Position numbers and translations under genes: made by a program. Shown here piece by piece: positions 1-12,911 of a DNA stretch of 64,000 bases. Position 1 is the first letter of the stretch, and each line of letters starts with the position of its first letter. Origin of the DNA: Mariannaea sp. PMI_226 (Eukaryota; Ascomycota; Sordariomycetes; Hypocreales; Nectriaceae); assembly GCA_024336345.1 (NCBI GenBank), contig JANFOG010000005.1, positions 2,874,681 through 2,938,680 of the forward strand. Direction: 5' to 3'. The notes under the pieces were generated by a model, which was given only the letters and a program-made list of their open reading frames with translations, was not told the origin of the DNA and ran no database searches.

Positions 1-2018
1 CATATTCCTGGCTGCGCCCCGACCTCGAAAAGCCCCCTGGATAATGACACCATCCTCAAGCTCTTGATCATGCCTTGCACGAACAAGTTCCCTGAGATCA
101 TTCACTACAACCCGGTCCTGGGCGTAAAGTTGGTTCTTCCTCGCTTCCGCAAGCTCAGACCAGAGATCTCGCCAGACCGGTGGAAGTTTGAGGCCGACCT
201 TTTCTTCCTTGGCATTGCCACTAAAGGTATAGTACAGCGCAGCCGTGGCGGCATAAGCCTCAGACTGTTTAGAATCTGGTGTGGCGACACCATTCATTGT
301 GAAGGTAAAGTGAATAGGGTCGGTAATTATCTCAATGTCGGCCACACTGGTGGGTTGCGGCAACTCCTGGGGTTTCGACCAAAAGATATCCACCGAATGA
401 CGATTTGCGAAAGAAGTCTCCGAGACGACGGTGAAGAGCACCTTTGCGGATGCATCCCTAACTGGGCAATCAGTCATCATATCTTGGGGGTAGAATAGAA
501 TTAAAATCTCACCTCGAGCGGCAGGCTTCTTCCAGAGCCCTCCGAGGACTAAAACCGGTCCATTTGCCGAAATCCTTGATCAAGACTTTGGTGCCATCGG
601 TCGAGTTTAATACCGTTCGGGTCTCTCCAGTTGCCGCGTCGACTTCGCTCTGCGGTAAAGATGCAAAGAGTCCGCCAATGCTATCGTTATCGTCATCGTC
701 ATCGTCACCACTTCCGTTCGCCTTGGCCAGAATCTCAGCTGCAATTCGCTCTGCTTCGTCGCTAACCCCTTCACCCGTGGTCTTCTCGAAGGTGGATTTC
801 TCGGGTAGCCGCGAATCATCGACTTTGCCCTTTTCTTCGATCTTAGCCGCAGCAATATGTCTCTCTATTATAATGCGCTCTGCCTTCCATTTCTGGTCGG
901 CCTCAAATTTGTCGAACAGAACATCGCTCTCGATCTTCCTGATCTTTGCCTCAAGCTTAGCAATGGTAAGTTCATCGGCGGCGTCGGGGCTGCTTGATCC
1001 GTTCCCTCCCCGCTCGAGCTCCAGAAGCTTCGCCTTCGTTTCTAGGTACTGAGGTAAGAGTTCGTCAGGCTCAATATCGCTATCATATGTCACGACCAGC
1101 TTCTTCTTGGGCGGTGGCTTGGCCTGCTGGTTACCACCGGCCTTGTTCTTGCGCCCGTTGCGAGACTCAAAGTGTCGAGGGGTATTTGAGCGAGTGGGGA
1201 CAGGGGATTCTTGTGGTGTATCTATTTCACGGTTAAATTCGGAATGGCAAAGGCTGGAAGAAAATGAACCGACCAGTTGTGCTTTTGGGAACTGGCTTTG
1301 GCTTGGGGTCGTAAACAGGCAGTACGTCGAGAGGGCATTCACGGGCCAGCCAGTCCAGTGCCTCTTCGAGCCCCCATATTGAGTCTCTGTTTGTCGACGA
1401 CACATTCGGAGCAATATCCAAGATATAGCGAATAACTGCATCGACTCGCTCGCTGGGGAATTCGGCGGAGGAGAGGGTTTGTTGGAGAGTCCATAGCCGA
1501 TTGACCATGTCTTCCTCAGGAGCCATCTTGCCAGCGCTAGAACTATCGGAGGTGATACTTGAGGCTGCAAAGCGAGTTTCGGCCTGAATTAAATTGAGGA
1601 CATGGTCCATGAGATCTGGCGGCAGCCATTTGGAGGTGTTGAGGGAGTCGGCCTGGCCACGGAGCAAGCGACGATCGGTCTCGAGCCTTGCGCGTTGGCG
1701 CTGAGCATCTCGCTTCGTTTTTTGGGCGTATTTCTCGACAAGGAGTTGCAGTTCGGACTCTTTGAGCTGTTCCTCAAACTCCTCTGCCGACAATTCCTTC
1801 TCTTTCGAGGTCGGGTTGCGAGCATCGCCGCTGGTCGTGGATGGTGGGGCATTGTTCTGAGACGATGGAGGGGCACCAGCTTGACCCTTGGCAGTAGTGG
1901 TAGAAGATTTCGACTCAGGCTCGATGATCTCAGGTCTGGGTTTGGAGGCAATGGAGGTTGTTGCGAAGCCTCGAGCCGGGTTGGCTGCGGGCTTCTTCTT
2001 TTTCTTTGCGCCAGCCAT
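1..2018 (-). CDS. DHX29/YLR419W-like DEAH-box RNA helicase, N-terminal part (3' end outside window)
   Basis: Three exons read on the minus strand: 2018-1274, 1221-513 and 457-1 (continuing off the left edge), 637 codons so far. The start is the first ATG, followed by a Lys-rich tail (MAGAKKKKK). The N-terminal half is charged and low in complexity, with an acidic Asp run. The conserved block FGKWTGFSPRRALEEACRSR and the following segment with ALYYTF and WRDLWSELAE are typical of the region just before the helicase core in fungal DHX29/DHX57-type proteins. DHX29 helps scanning 40S ribosomes on structured 5' leaders; that this protein does so is inference. The catalytic motifs (Walker A, DEAH) would lie outside the window, so helicase activity cannot be confirmed here. 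It is divergent from GCN1. Confidence 0.8.
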
Positions 2019-3311
2019 GGGCGGCGACTAACTTGTGGACAGAAGAGAGGGTGGGCTCGTGAGGGAGTTCCCGATATGACGACGGGAGGGTGTTTCTGTT
2101 AGGTCGCGCAGGCTTCAGGTTAGTTAGTGAGTAACTAAGTTGACTGCGGGTAGTGAAGTGAAACAGGGCTTGTGGGCGAAGAGATGGCGCTGTGGACCTA
2201 GCACTTTGATTTACACAGCAGTAACGGAGCCCAGGTATTGTGACTGAAAATCGTCACTGCTCAGCTCTACTTGTATGAGCGAGAATATTGTGAGCAGAAG
2301 AGGTAGTTGTGATGCAAGGTGGTAACCGTTGATATGTCCGGTCTGCTCTAAAAATGATAATAATTGAAGTTAGTAGGCCCGAAAGATTTCTGGGAAGGAA
2401 AATAAAAGATACGCTCCTCGGGCAAGCATCGATGGATGCCAAGGCACATCTTGGCTGTTCCGCCTCAACAGATGGGTACCCTATGTACCTATGTACCAAG
2501 ATGCCTGGTTCTAAGCTAAGCTCCACCATAAGTGAGCACTTTGTCAGTGTTATAAAAGGCAGTGCCTCTCTGTTACATAAACAGCTGTTTGGTGATATTG
2601 AATGGATATATATGCACATGTTTTGGCCTTGCAATCGGATGCCTAGGAGATTTTTTATTTTTATTTTTTATTATTTTATTATTAATTTTTTTTTTTTTTT
2701 TTCAAATCATTCTTTGATAGAATAGTAATCCTTTCGCTTTCAGCATTGGCCAATCTCCTTTTGATATCTAGAGTGTCTCAACTCTAGGGTAAGATCGCTT
2801 GGCCATAAGGTAGTGTACCTAGGAGTCGATAATTACGCACGTAGTAGTAGTCTGGAGACAGCTAGCTGTGGTAGCAATTCACTGCCCAGTCCATCTTTAA
2901 GTCAATAAAGCACCGTCTTGTGAAAATGGGGCCAGTTGGTTTTTAAAAAAAAATTGTGCCCCGCCATTCCCTTGCACACTAGGTGGACAATTTTCTATGC
3001 ATGGATCAGTCTTGACCTGCTGGGCTACAGCAGTACGTGGGGCCGGTTCATATTGACAGGTACGCCTTGTACGTCGGCGAGTACCTAGGTAGGGGGTTCT
3101 GGATACCACCAGCCATTTCTCACTTTGGAATTATCCACGAATTTGGTGCCCAAAAACACCACCCACCAACATCACCATCCAACCCCGCCAAACGTCCACA
3201 ACCCCCGACTGAGGCCGCAATCCCGCCTACGCTCGCTCCCCTGGCTACCCCGCGAGCTCTGGTAGCCCCAGATGATTCCTTCGCAACAAGATCCCGTGTC
3301 CGTTCCCCAAC
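2019..3311. other. Intergenic, shared upstream region of the helicase and GCN1
   Basis: This 1.3 kb separates two divergent genes. It holds a T/A-rich tract around 2650-2705, an A-run near 2944 and several GGTAC/TACCTAGG-type short motifs (2811, 3081). No coding potential or RNA gene was seen. The last 150 bp before the GCN1 ATG are C-rich, as is usual for a fungal 5' leader. Confidence 0.6.
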
Positions 3312-6300
3312 ATGTCTGAAGTCGAAGCCAATGCCAGTGCCAACGCCAACGCCAATGGCGCCCCAGCTAATCTTGATTTGGCTGTCGTCAAGAAGGCGTT
3401 GCACTCCTCCTCGACCAACCTGCGAATCTCTCAGCTACGCGTAATCGACGAGAGAGTCTCTCAGAAATGTGTGCTGATCCTTGGATCTTAACTTGTCTGC
3501 ATGTTACTGACATACTCTTCCAACAGCTCTCGACAACGCCCAGCTCCTTCGACTCATCCAGCTCCTCTTCGCAACGCACGCCTTTTATATCGATCGCCAA
3601 TCTCGAATCGCTGTTCAGAAGTGTCTAATCTCCTTCGTAACGGCCGACCCCGACCCCAAGATACTCTTAGCCCTCGTCGCCGCTCTTCGCAAAGAGGCTC
3701 AGAAACCTGGCATTGCTCCTTCGAGTGCCTTCGTCCTTGTGGAATGGTGCAGCCTCTTCATGCAACACCTGGCCAAGAGCTCCAAATGGGAAGAAATCGC
3801 CAAGGATCTTCTACTCGCTGATGCCGACGCCCTGGAGAGATGTCTCCAGCCTGCTTCTCGAAAATCGGTCGCGCATTCAGCTCTTGTTGTCACGAGAAGA
3901 GGCCTACGAAAGCTCTTATCGTATGAGGAAACCTACAAAACACGTCTTCCTGAGGCTGTCGGATTCCTCACAGCCAAGGATAGCCAGCCTGTCGCTAAAA
4001 ACTCGATCTTGCTAGGCGTCATCGCCGGGGTATCTTCTCGAAAGGACCATCTCAAGCCCGTTCTGGAGTCTTGCAAGCCAAAATACTACGAATTCTTCTC
4101 CAGAGAGATTATTGGGTCTCGAATCGCTGTCCCAGAGCACTTGACCCATGGTTTTGGGGATTTCTTTGCTTCGTTTACCTCCCTGAATGAAGTATCCAAG
4201 GAACTGGTTCCTCCTCTCGAGAAGGGTCTCTTACGTTCTCCAGAGGTCATACTGGGTGGTGTTCTAACACCTCTAGTGCAATCTCTGCCCTTGAGCCTTG
4301 ATTTATCCCAAATTCTCGACAAAAATCTTCTCAAACCTATCTTGTCAAATGTCAAGTCATCAAACCCAGCTATTCGTGCGGGCGCTATAGCGGCTTTCAC
4401 TTCCATAGTGACCCGATGCAATGATACGGATTCTATTGCTCACGTTGTTGACGAAATTGCGACTCCGTTGAAGGGTGGAAAGCTTGCATCCGCTGATCAT
4501 CGAATTCTACATTCTCAGATGCTTGAAGCCGCCCCACTTTCCAAAGCCAGTGCCGAGAAGGTAGCTATTGCTCTGGCCACTGTGGCCGGGAAGGAGGGTA
4601 ATGAAGGTGCCCTAGCAGCAGAAGCGTCCAGTCTGGCGGGTGCCGTCATTTTCCTGTTGAAGAACGCTGCTGAGGTATCAAAACCCGTGCTGGACACTTT
4701 CACCAAGGGACTCTCAGAGAAGAAACCCCAATCTCGCAAGATTTGGCTGTTGCGCACTGGATCTGTATTGCAAGCCCTGGGTAAAGTTGAGACTATAACG
4801 CCCGGAATGGTGGCATTGACTGAAGCCGTGATACCCAAACTAATCACCACCTTCACCGAGGCTGTGGGAAACCCCGCTGCAGCAGCTCAGAGTGGCCTTA
4901 TTGTAGGTGCTTACATTCTTGCTGCAGTTGTTCCTCTTGTACATGAACGATTTTCGGGTTCAGCCGCCGAAACTGCGTTGACCAAGGCAGCTGTGTCCAA
5001 ACATTGTCTCACCTTGGATCCCAAGCATTCCCTGCTTCTAAACCAGCGCATCTACTCCAAGGTTACAGGAGAAGAGGACCTGAGATGGCTCGTCCAGGCA
5101 CTGATTACTGTATTCAGGGATCTGAAAAGTGACTCGGACATTCAGGTTATCTTGGCTTGGTCCGAGGCAATCATTCATCTTATCACCGCTTCCAGCGTTC
5201 CTCCTATCGTACAACAAGAAGCATCAAAGGAATTGTTTGGGCTCTATGTACAGAATCCCAGCCTGACTTCGAACTTCATTATCAGTGGACTCTGGGCTCA
5301 TGTTGAACACGCTCCAGATCGGGAAAAAGACGCCAAAACCGACACCATCAACCTAGTACAGGTCATCAAGGCAATCTGCCCCTCACCAAAAGATGTGGAA
5401 TTATCTGGCCAAAACCTCACGGCTGAGGCCCGCGAGCTTCAGGCATGTTCGCTTCTTGTACTTGCCCGCCCAGAGTTGATCCCAAGAGCAAGTTGGATTG
5501 ATCTCTGCCTTCGAATGGAGCTCGATCCTGGTGATTTGGTCCGCAAATACCAAGACGATTTGCTCAAAGAGATTGAAAGCAGAACATCATTTCACCAAAA
5601 GTCGGAAGTGGTCAAGAAGGCCGCATATAACGCCGCTGCTGACCTGGCCTTTGTAGCCCCTGAAACAACCATCCCACGATTGATGGAGTCGGTCAGTCGT
5701 GATCTCGACACTGAACAGCTCAAGGACGTTGGCCCTGTTGAAGCAGCCATCTTCAGAACTGCTGAAGGCACTTGTTTTGTTGATGTACTCGCCAAGAAGG
5801 CCCAACAGCCTGTGGACAAAAACAACAAGGACTACGATATCTTGAAATGGGAAGAGGAGCTGAGGAGCCAACTAGAGAAAAAGAAGGGCCAGCAACGAAA
5901 ACTCTCTGCAGACGAACAGGCTAAGGTGAATGCTCAGCTTAAGAAAGAGAGCCAGATCAGACAGTCCATCCGTGAACTTGAGGCCCGGCTCCTCCGTGGC
6001 ATCGGTATCATCAAGAGCCTAGCAACTGGTCCACCAACTGATGCCGCCCAATGGCTAACGACTGCTGTTTCTCTCCTCTTAAAGGTCATAGATGCTGGCG
6101 CGAACTTGGTTGCTGGCAATGCAGCACCCCTAGCCTACATTATCTGCTCTGAAAAGGCGACAAGTCGTCTTGGCTCCATGCGGCCCTTCATCGGAGCTGC
6201 CACCTTAAGAGCGAGGGGAACTTCTCTGCCTGATACCTTCACAGAGGAGCCCCTCGAGGATCTCATCACTCGCGTCTTGTATCGTCTCAGATTTGCTAGC

Positions 6301-9300
6301 GAGCAGCGACCATTTGACTCTGTTTCACTTATTTATGTTCTTCCTCTTCTTCTCGATGTTCTTCGCAGAGGAGGGATCGGAAAAACAGGAGATGATGCGG
6401 ATGCGCAAATCGTCTTGGCGACGGAAATTCTGTCCTTCCATACTGATATTTGCGCAGATGAGGCCGTCCCTCGGGCCGAGCTCCTATCAGTTTTGATCAG
6501 CTCAATGCAGAACTACGCTGGACATTACAAACTCATCAAAGATTGCTTTGCTGACATGTGTCGATGTATCGCACCAAACATGAACCGGGAGGAGATGATT
6601 GTGTTGGCAAAGGGTGCGCTTGTCCCGCAGACTCGAGTCAGATCGTCAGTTCTGCAATCCATCAGTGCTGAAGTCGATATGAGCGAAGTCGGCTATTCTG
6701 ATGAAATATGGCTAGCCTGCCATGATGATGAGGAAGAGAACCAAGGACTTGGTCAAGAGATCTGGGAAGAGAGCGGATTCGAAATTAGTGCCGAAGTGCC
6801 CCTAAAGATGCTTCCCTTCCTTGAGAGTCGAGACGCTCAACTCCGTCGCGCTGCAGCTCGATCATTGGCGGAAGCCGCTAAATCACACACGCAAACCTTG
6901 GAGGGTGTACTCTCCAATTTGAACGCTACCTATCAAGAGCTTGCAAAGCCTCGTGTCCAGCTTCTTGATGAGTTCGGCATGCCCAAAAAGATGGACCTTT
7001 CCGACCCCTGGGAAGCCAGACAGGGCATTGCTACTGCTTTCAAGGAACTTGCCCCTGTTATTCAGACAAACCAACTAGATTTGTTCTTCGACTTCTTGAT
7101 TGAGTCTGGCCCATTGGCGGATAAAAATGGCGCGGTTCGAGGGGAGATGCTTGACGCAGCCATTCGAACCATTGAGCTCCGTGGCAAGGCTATTCTGGAC
7201 CGCCTCATGAAGAAGTTCGAGCGGGCTTTGGAGCAACCAAGCAGCACCGAGGAATCTGATCGTGTCAATGAAGCTGTTATTATCATGTACGGTGCCTTAG
7301 CACGTCACCTCAACGCGGGCGATCCTAAGATCCCTGTTGTCATTGATCGACTGGTGGCTACTCTGAACACTCCTTCAGAGACTGTACAGTTTGCCATTGC
7401 CGAATGCCTCCCTCCACTCATTAGGGCCAGCCGTGATAAGTCATCCAAATACTTTGGTCAAATTATGGATGAACTAGTATCTTCAAAGAAGTATGCCGTT
7501 CAGCGTGGATCTGCCTACGGATTGGCCGGTTTGGTGATGGGTCGAGGAATCTCGTCGCTCCGGGAATTCCGCATCATGTCCACTCTCAAGGGCGCCATGG
7601 AAAACAAGAAGGAATCTCACCAGCGTGAAGCTGCTCTGATCGCCTACGAATTGCTCTCTACCATGCTCGGTCGCCTTTTTGAGCCCTATGTCATCCAAAT
7701 CGTTCCCCAGCTCCTGACGGGCTTCAGTGATACTAATGGAGATGTCAGAGAAACCTGTCTTGCTGCCGCCAAGTCATGCTTCGGCAAACTCAGTTCATAC
7801 GGTGTGAAGCAAATCATGCCTACGCTCTTGGAAGGTCTTGATGACCAGCAGTGGCGAAGCAAGAAGGGAGCTTGTGACCTTCTTGGTGCTATGGCTTATC
7901 TTGATCCACAACAGCTAGCTAACAGTCTCCCTGACATCATCCCCCCGCTGACAGCTGTCTTGAACGACAGTCACAAGGAGGTTAGGGCTGGCGCCAACCG
8001 AAGTTTGAAGAGATTTGGTGAAGTCATCACCAATCCAGAGATCAAGAACCTTGTGGACATTATTCTCAAGGCTCTGAGTGATCCTACAAAGTACACGGAT
8101 GAGGCTCTAGATCAGCTGATCAAGGTTCAGTTCGTTCACTACTTAGATGCTCCATCCCTAGCTTTGGTTACTCGTATCCTTCAGCGTGGTTTGGGTGATC
8201 GATCCAACACCAAGCGCAAAGCGGCTCAAGTTATTGGCAGTCTTGCTCATCTTACCGAGAAGAAGGATGTTGTTATTCACTTGCCCGTTCTTGTTGCTGG
8301 TCTCAAACTGGCTGCAGTCGATCCTGTGCCAACAACAAGAGCTACTGCATCTAGAGCACTGGGTTCTTTGGTCGAGAAGCTGGGCGAAGACACACTTCCC
8401 GATCTCATCCCCGATCTCATGCAAACTCTCAAATCCGATACTGGCGCTGGCGACCGACTTGGATCTGCCCAGGCTCTCAGTGAGGTGTTGGCTGGATTGG
8501 GCACAACGAGACTGGAGGAGACGCTCCCAACTATCCTCCAAAATGTGGAGTCTTCAAAGCCTGCCGTTCGTGAGGGTTTTATGTCTTTATTTATCTTCCT
8601 ACCCGTTTGCTTCGGAAACAGCTTCTCCAGTTATCTTGGTCGCATTATTCCCCCTATTCTTGCGGGCCTTGCCGATGATATTGAGTCCATTCGAGAGACT
8701 GCACTTCGTGCAGGTCGCCTTCTAGTCAAGAATTTCGCAGTCCGGGCTGTTGATCTACTACTTCCGGAACTCGAACGAGGTCTCGCCGATGATAGCTACC
8801 GAATTCGACTAAGCTCTGTTGAACTTGTTGGTGATCTTCTCTTCAACCTCACTGGTGTTAAGGCCGGTGCGGAACCTGGTGATGAGGATGAGAATGCCAA
8901 AGAAGCTAGTGCATCCCTTAAGGAGGTTATTGGCGAAGAAAAGCGTAACAAGATCCTCTCAGCATTGTATGTCTGCCGTTGTGATACAGCCAATGCCGTG
9001 CGCTCTGCGGCTATTTCCGTATGGAAGGTCCTGGTTCATAGCCCCAGGACACTTAAGGAGTTGGTTCCCAATCTTACACAACTTCTTATCCGCCGTTTGG
9101 GAAGTTCCAATATGGAACACAAGGTCATTGCCAGCAACGCTCTGGGAGAGCTTATTCGCAGAGCTGGTGACGGAGTTTTGTCAAGCCTACTCCCTACTCT
9201 CGAGGAAGGCTTGCAAACCTCTACTGACACTGACGCCAAGCAGGGTATCTGTCTGGCTCTCCGAGAACTCATTGCTTCAGCCTCACCTGAGGCTTTAGAG

Positions 9301-11455
9301 GATCACGAAAAGACCCTCATTTCAGTTGTTCGTACTGCTCTCACCGACTCTGACGAAGATGTCAGAGAAGCTGCTGCCGAGGCCTTTGACTCCCTTCAGC
9401 AGATCCTTGGCAAGCGCGCTGTCGATCAGGTGCTTCCCTTCCTTCTTAACCTCCTTCGCTCTGAGGACGAGGCCGACAATGCCTTGCAGGCACTCCTCAC
9501 CCTGCTTACTGAGACCACCCGATCCAACATCATCCTACCAAACCTCATCCCTACGCTCACAACCCCTCCCATCTCTGCCTTCGACGCTAAGGCTCTGGCC
9601 TCGTTGTCCAAGGTCGCAGGTTCTGCTATGAACAGACGCCTTCCTGGCATCATCAACTCGCTCATGGATAATGAGATCAACTGTGAGGAGGATGCTCTTA
9701 GAGACGAGCTGGAGGCTTCTTTCGACACTGTCATCCAGTCCATTGATGAGTACGACGGCCTGAATACAGTTATGAATGTGCTCCTGCAGCTCTTGAAACA
9801 CGAAGATCACCGTCGCAGAGCGGCCACCGCTCGCCATCTAGGCAACTTCTTCACTGCAGCCAGCATCGACTACTCCAGATACAATCAGGATATCATCAGA
9901 TCCTTGCTTAACTCTTTTGATGATTCAGACCCGACAGTTGTCAAGGCCTCATGGACAGCCCTCAGCGAATTCACCAAGAAGCTGCGGAAGGAAGTCATGG
10001 AGTCACTCGTTGTATCCACTCGGCAGACTCTTCAGCGGATTGGAGTCGCTGGTTCGAACTTGCGCGGCTTCGAGCTTCCGAAGGGTATCAACGCCATTCT
10101 TCCAATTTTCCTCCAGGGCTTGATGAATGGTACTGCAGACCAGCGTGTTCAAGCTGCGCTTGGTATCTCGGATATAGTTGATCGTACCAGTGAGGCTTCT
10201 CTGAAGCCCTTCGTTACCCAAATCACTGGTCCCCTTATTCGTGTGGTCTCAGAACGTGCTACCGAGGTCAAGGCTGCCATTCTTCTCACCCTCAACAACT
10301 TGCTTGAGAAGATGCCAACGGCTCTAAAGCCATTCCTTCCTCAACTTCAACGTACTTTTGCCAAATCATTGGCGGACAGTTCAAGTGAGACCCTCCGATC
10401 AAGGGCAGCCAAGGCCCTTGGAACTCTAATTAAATATACGCCTCGTATCGACCCGTTGATCGCTGAGCTGGTTACTGGTTCCAAGACTGCAGACCCTGGC
10501 GTCAAGACAGCCATGCTCAAGGCCTTGTACGAGGTCATCAGCAGAGCTGGTGCCAACATGGGAGAGGCATCGCGATCTGCCGTCCTTTCGTTGATCGATA
10601 TGGAGACTGATGAGAGGGATGAAGCCATGACAATTACCAACGCCAAGCTTCTGGGCGCATTGATCAGCAATGTTCCTGAGGAAGCCGCTACCACCTTGCT
10701 CAAAAACCGGGTACTTACATCACAATTTAGTCACTCTTCCGTCCTTGCTCTGAACGCTGTTTTGGTTGAATCTCGCGACGCGTTGCTACAGGGTCCGCTA
10801 GCTGATGACCTCCCTGACCTCCTGTGCCAGGGCATCTCGAGCTCAAATGTAAGTGGCCAATCTTCATATCCCCGGTGGGAATAATAGTCAGCTAACCGTG
10901 TGATAGGTGTTTGTTGCTGACAACTGCATTTTGGCCACTGGCAAATATCTCTTGTCGCCTCCGGCCAAGAGCTTCGAAACAACCAAGGGTATCTTTGAGG
11001 CCCTGGCAGCAGTCATTCAGCCAGGCAACCCTACAGATTCTCGACGACTGGCCTTGGTCATTGTGCGCACGCTGAGCCGAAACGACATGGACATGGTCCG
11101 ACCTCATGTGGCACTTCTTGCCCCGCCCATCTTCGCAAGTGTTCGAGACCCAGTGATCCCCGTAAAACTTGCAGCGGAGGCAGCCTACGTGGAATTGTTT
11201 AGCGTTGCTGATGAAGAGAGCCGTGTCTTCGATATGTTCATGTCAGGCCCTGGAGCTAATCTGCCTGCTAATACCAAGCGGAGCATGGGAGACTACTTCA
11301 AGCGAGTGGCACTGAGGCTAGGAAACCAGGCCCGCGAGAGGCGTGAAGCAGAGGGAGGTCAAGGAGGACTGGGGCTCTCAAATGATGAGGTGGAGGATGA
11401 GCGGGAGATTTGGAGTGTGGGTAAAGTTGATGTCGGAAGCGAGACGTTTGCCTGA
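3312..11455 (+). CDS. GCN1: GCN1, ribosome-associated activator of the Gcn2 kinase
   Basis: Exons 3312-3468, 3527-10848 and 10907-11455 encode 2675 aa, the usual size for the family (about 2670). The protein is a solenoid of HEAT repeats throughout. The middle part contains the eEF3-like HEAT region, and residues near 2230-2300 (GFELPKG ... LQGLMNG ... ITGPLIRVV) match the part of Gcn1 that binds the RWD domain of Gcn2. Gcn1 sits on stalled or collided ribosomes with Gcn20 and passes uncharged-tRNA signals to Gcn2, which phosphorylates eIF2alpha. The N-terminus starts with a short Ala/Asn-rich repeat. The start is the first in-frame ATG; exon 1 joins in phase to the LDNAQLLRLIQLLF segment. 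The third exon completes the conserved C-terminus. Confidence 0.97.
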
Positions 11456-12105
11456 GCTCTCTGATTATGGGTAGAGGTGTAGCATGAGTTATCAACAACA
11501 ATTGTGTAACGCATCTCATTTTAGCAATTGAATGAAAGAAAAAAATAACTAGATGGAAGAGCGGGCTGTGTGTGCTTCACAGATGTGACAGTCTCTATCT
11601 TAATGAGTATATCTTAACACGAAAAGCCCAGAATGATGGCAGCCGCTTCCACCTCTGGAGAGTTCCATGATCTAAATACTGGTTAAGCAATTAAATTGAG
11701 GGTAAGTTCCCCATAACCAGCTCTCAAGATAGAAGCTGATCTACTTTGCTTTACCTACCTACCAATGGTGATCACCCGCCGCCTGGTCTACTCGGGTTGA
11801 GCTGCCCCGGATATAGATCACTGAAATCCGAGAGTGCCATATCAAATTCACTAAAAAAAAAAAAAAGGATACGTACCATTGAATTTTCAAACCTACCCAC
11901 TGTGCGATGAGAAGAGGTCACGTGAAGCCACCGGTGGTGACTCTATCGCTCCTCGCTTAGGGCAGTAGAACGGGTCCCAGCGCACGTGAACCCACAAACC
12001 CCGAGAGATTGTGCGTGACCAAGAAATTCTGAGCCTCCCAAACCCCTCTCAGACTTCATCCATCATCCATCGAGGACCGGCCGTCACCACCCAACGACAA
12101 TCAAG
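11456..12105. other. Intergenic: GCN1 3' region and RPL19 promoter
   Basis: The first part is AT-rich and holds the likely GCN1 3' UTR. The second part is the RPL19 promoter, with two CACGTG E-boxes (near 11919 and at 11983) and the TTAGGGC box listed separately. An A13 run lies near 11853. No other gene was seen. Confidence 0.6.
11957..11963 (-). promoter_or_regulatory. GCCCTAA (TTAGGGC) box upstream of RPL19
   Basis: A telomere-repeat-like heptamer lies 143 bp upstream of the RPL19 start codon. The same heptamer occurs at almost the same distance before RPL18 and RACK1 in this window. Telobox-like elements, bound by Tbf1-type factors, are known from ribosomal protein promoters in several ascomycetes. 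The binding factor here is inference. Confidence 0.6.
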
Positions 12106-12911
12106 ATGTAAGTAACCCGAGACGATGTTCGATGCTCCGACCCTATACCTACACAAATGAAACAATGGAATTGATGATTTCATTGTTGATTTCGATCCCG
12201 AGCAAAATCCAGTACCGACACAAGAAATATGGTCGCTAATATAACTTTTTTTCTTCCGCTACAGGGTCAATCTGCGAACTCAGAAGCGCCTCGCCGCCTC
12301 CGTCGCTGGCTGCGGCAAGCGCAAGATCTGGCTCGACCCCAACGAGCAGAGCGAGATCTCCAACGCCAACTCTCGCCAGACGATCCGAAAGCTCATTGCC
12401 GATGGTCTCATCATCCGAAAGCCTGTGACCCAGCACTCTCGAAGCCGTGCCCGTGAGCTTAACCTCGCCCGAAGAGAGGGCCGACACCGTGGCCAGGGTA
12501 AGCGCAAGGGTACTGCCGATGCTCGTATGCCCAGCCAAGTCCTCTGGATGCGCCGTCTCCGAGTCCTCCGCCGCCTTCTCGTCAAGTACCGTGCCAGCGG
12601 CAAGATTGACAAGCACCTCTACCACGAGCTTTACCACAGCAGCAAGGGTAACACCTTCAAGCACAAGCGTGCCCTTGTCGAGCACGTACGTCATATCATT
12701 ATCATCGTCACCATGAGCCAAGGAGGCTGCAGGGAAGAACCGTGTCAGCTAACATGGAGACAAATAGATCCACCGTGCCAAGGCCGAGAAGCAGCGCGAG
12801 CGTGCTCTTCAGGAGGAGATGGACGCCAAGCGTGCGAAGAACAAGGCTGCCCGCGAGCGCAAGGCCGAGAGAGCGGCGGCGAAGCGAAGTGCTCTCCTTT
12901 CCGAGGAGTAA
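12106..12911 (+). CDS. RPL19: 60S ribosomal protein L19 (eL19)
   Basis: Exons 12106-12107, 12265-12685 and 12768-12911 encode 188 aa of eL19. The N-terminus ([13 protein letters not shown]) and the C-terminal Arg/Lys/Glu-rich helix are characteristic. The first exon carries only the A and T of the start codon; the G comes from exon 2. The sequence at the start is ATGTAAGT, so reading straight through gives a stop at codon 2, and splicing AT to GGTCAAT restores Met-Val-Asn. eL19 is a large-subunit protein whose long C-terminal helix forms an inter-subunit bridge. Codon use is strongly biased to C-ending codons, as expected for high expression, and this creates long antisense open frames that are not genes. 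Confidence 0.96.

Noticed and set aside
564..1052. 162-aa plus-strand frame opposite the helicase exon 2
   Set aside because: Ser-rich shadow of an Asp/Glu/Lys-rich coding exon on the other strand.
12108..12264. Possible C/D snoRNA in RPL19 intron 1 (TTGATGA present)
   Set aside because: No D box (CTGA) follows in the intron and no rRNA-complementary guide was recognised.
12236..12721. 161-aa open frame on the minus strand across RPL19
   Set aside because: It is the antisense shadow of a highly codon-biased ribosomal protein gene; no homologue is recognised and it crosses the RPL19 introns.
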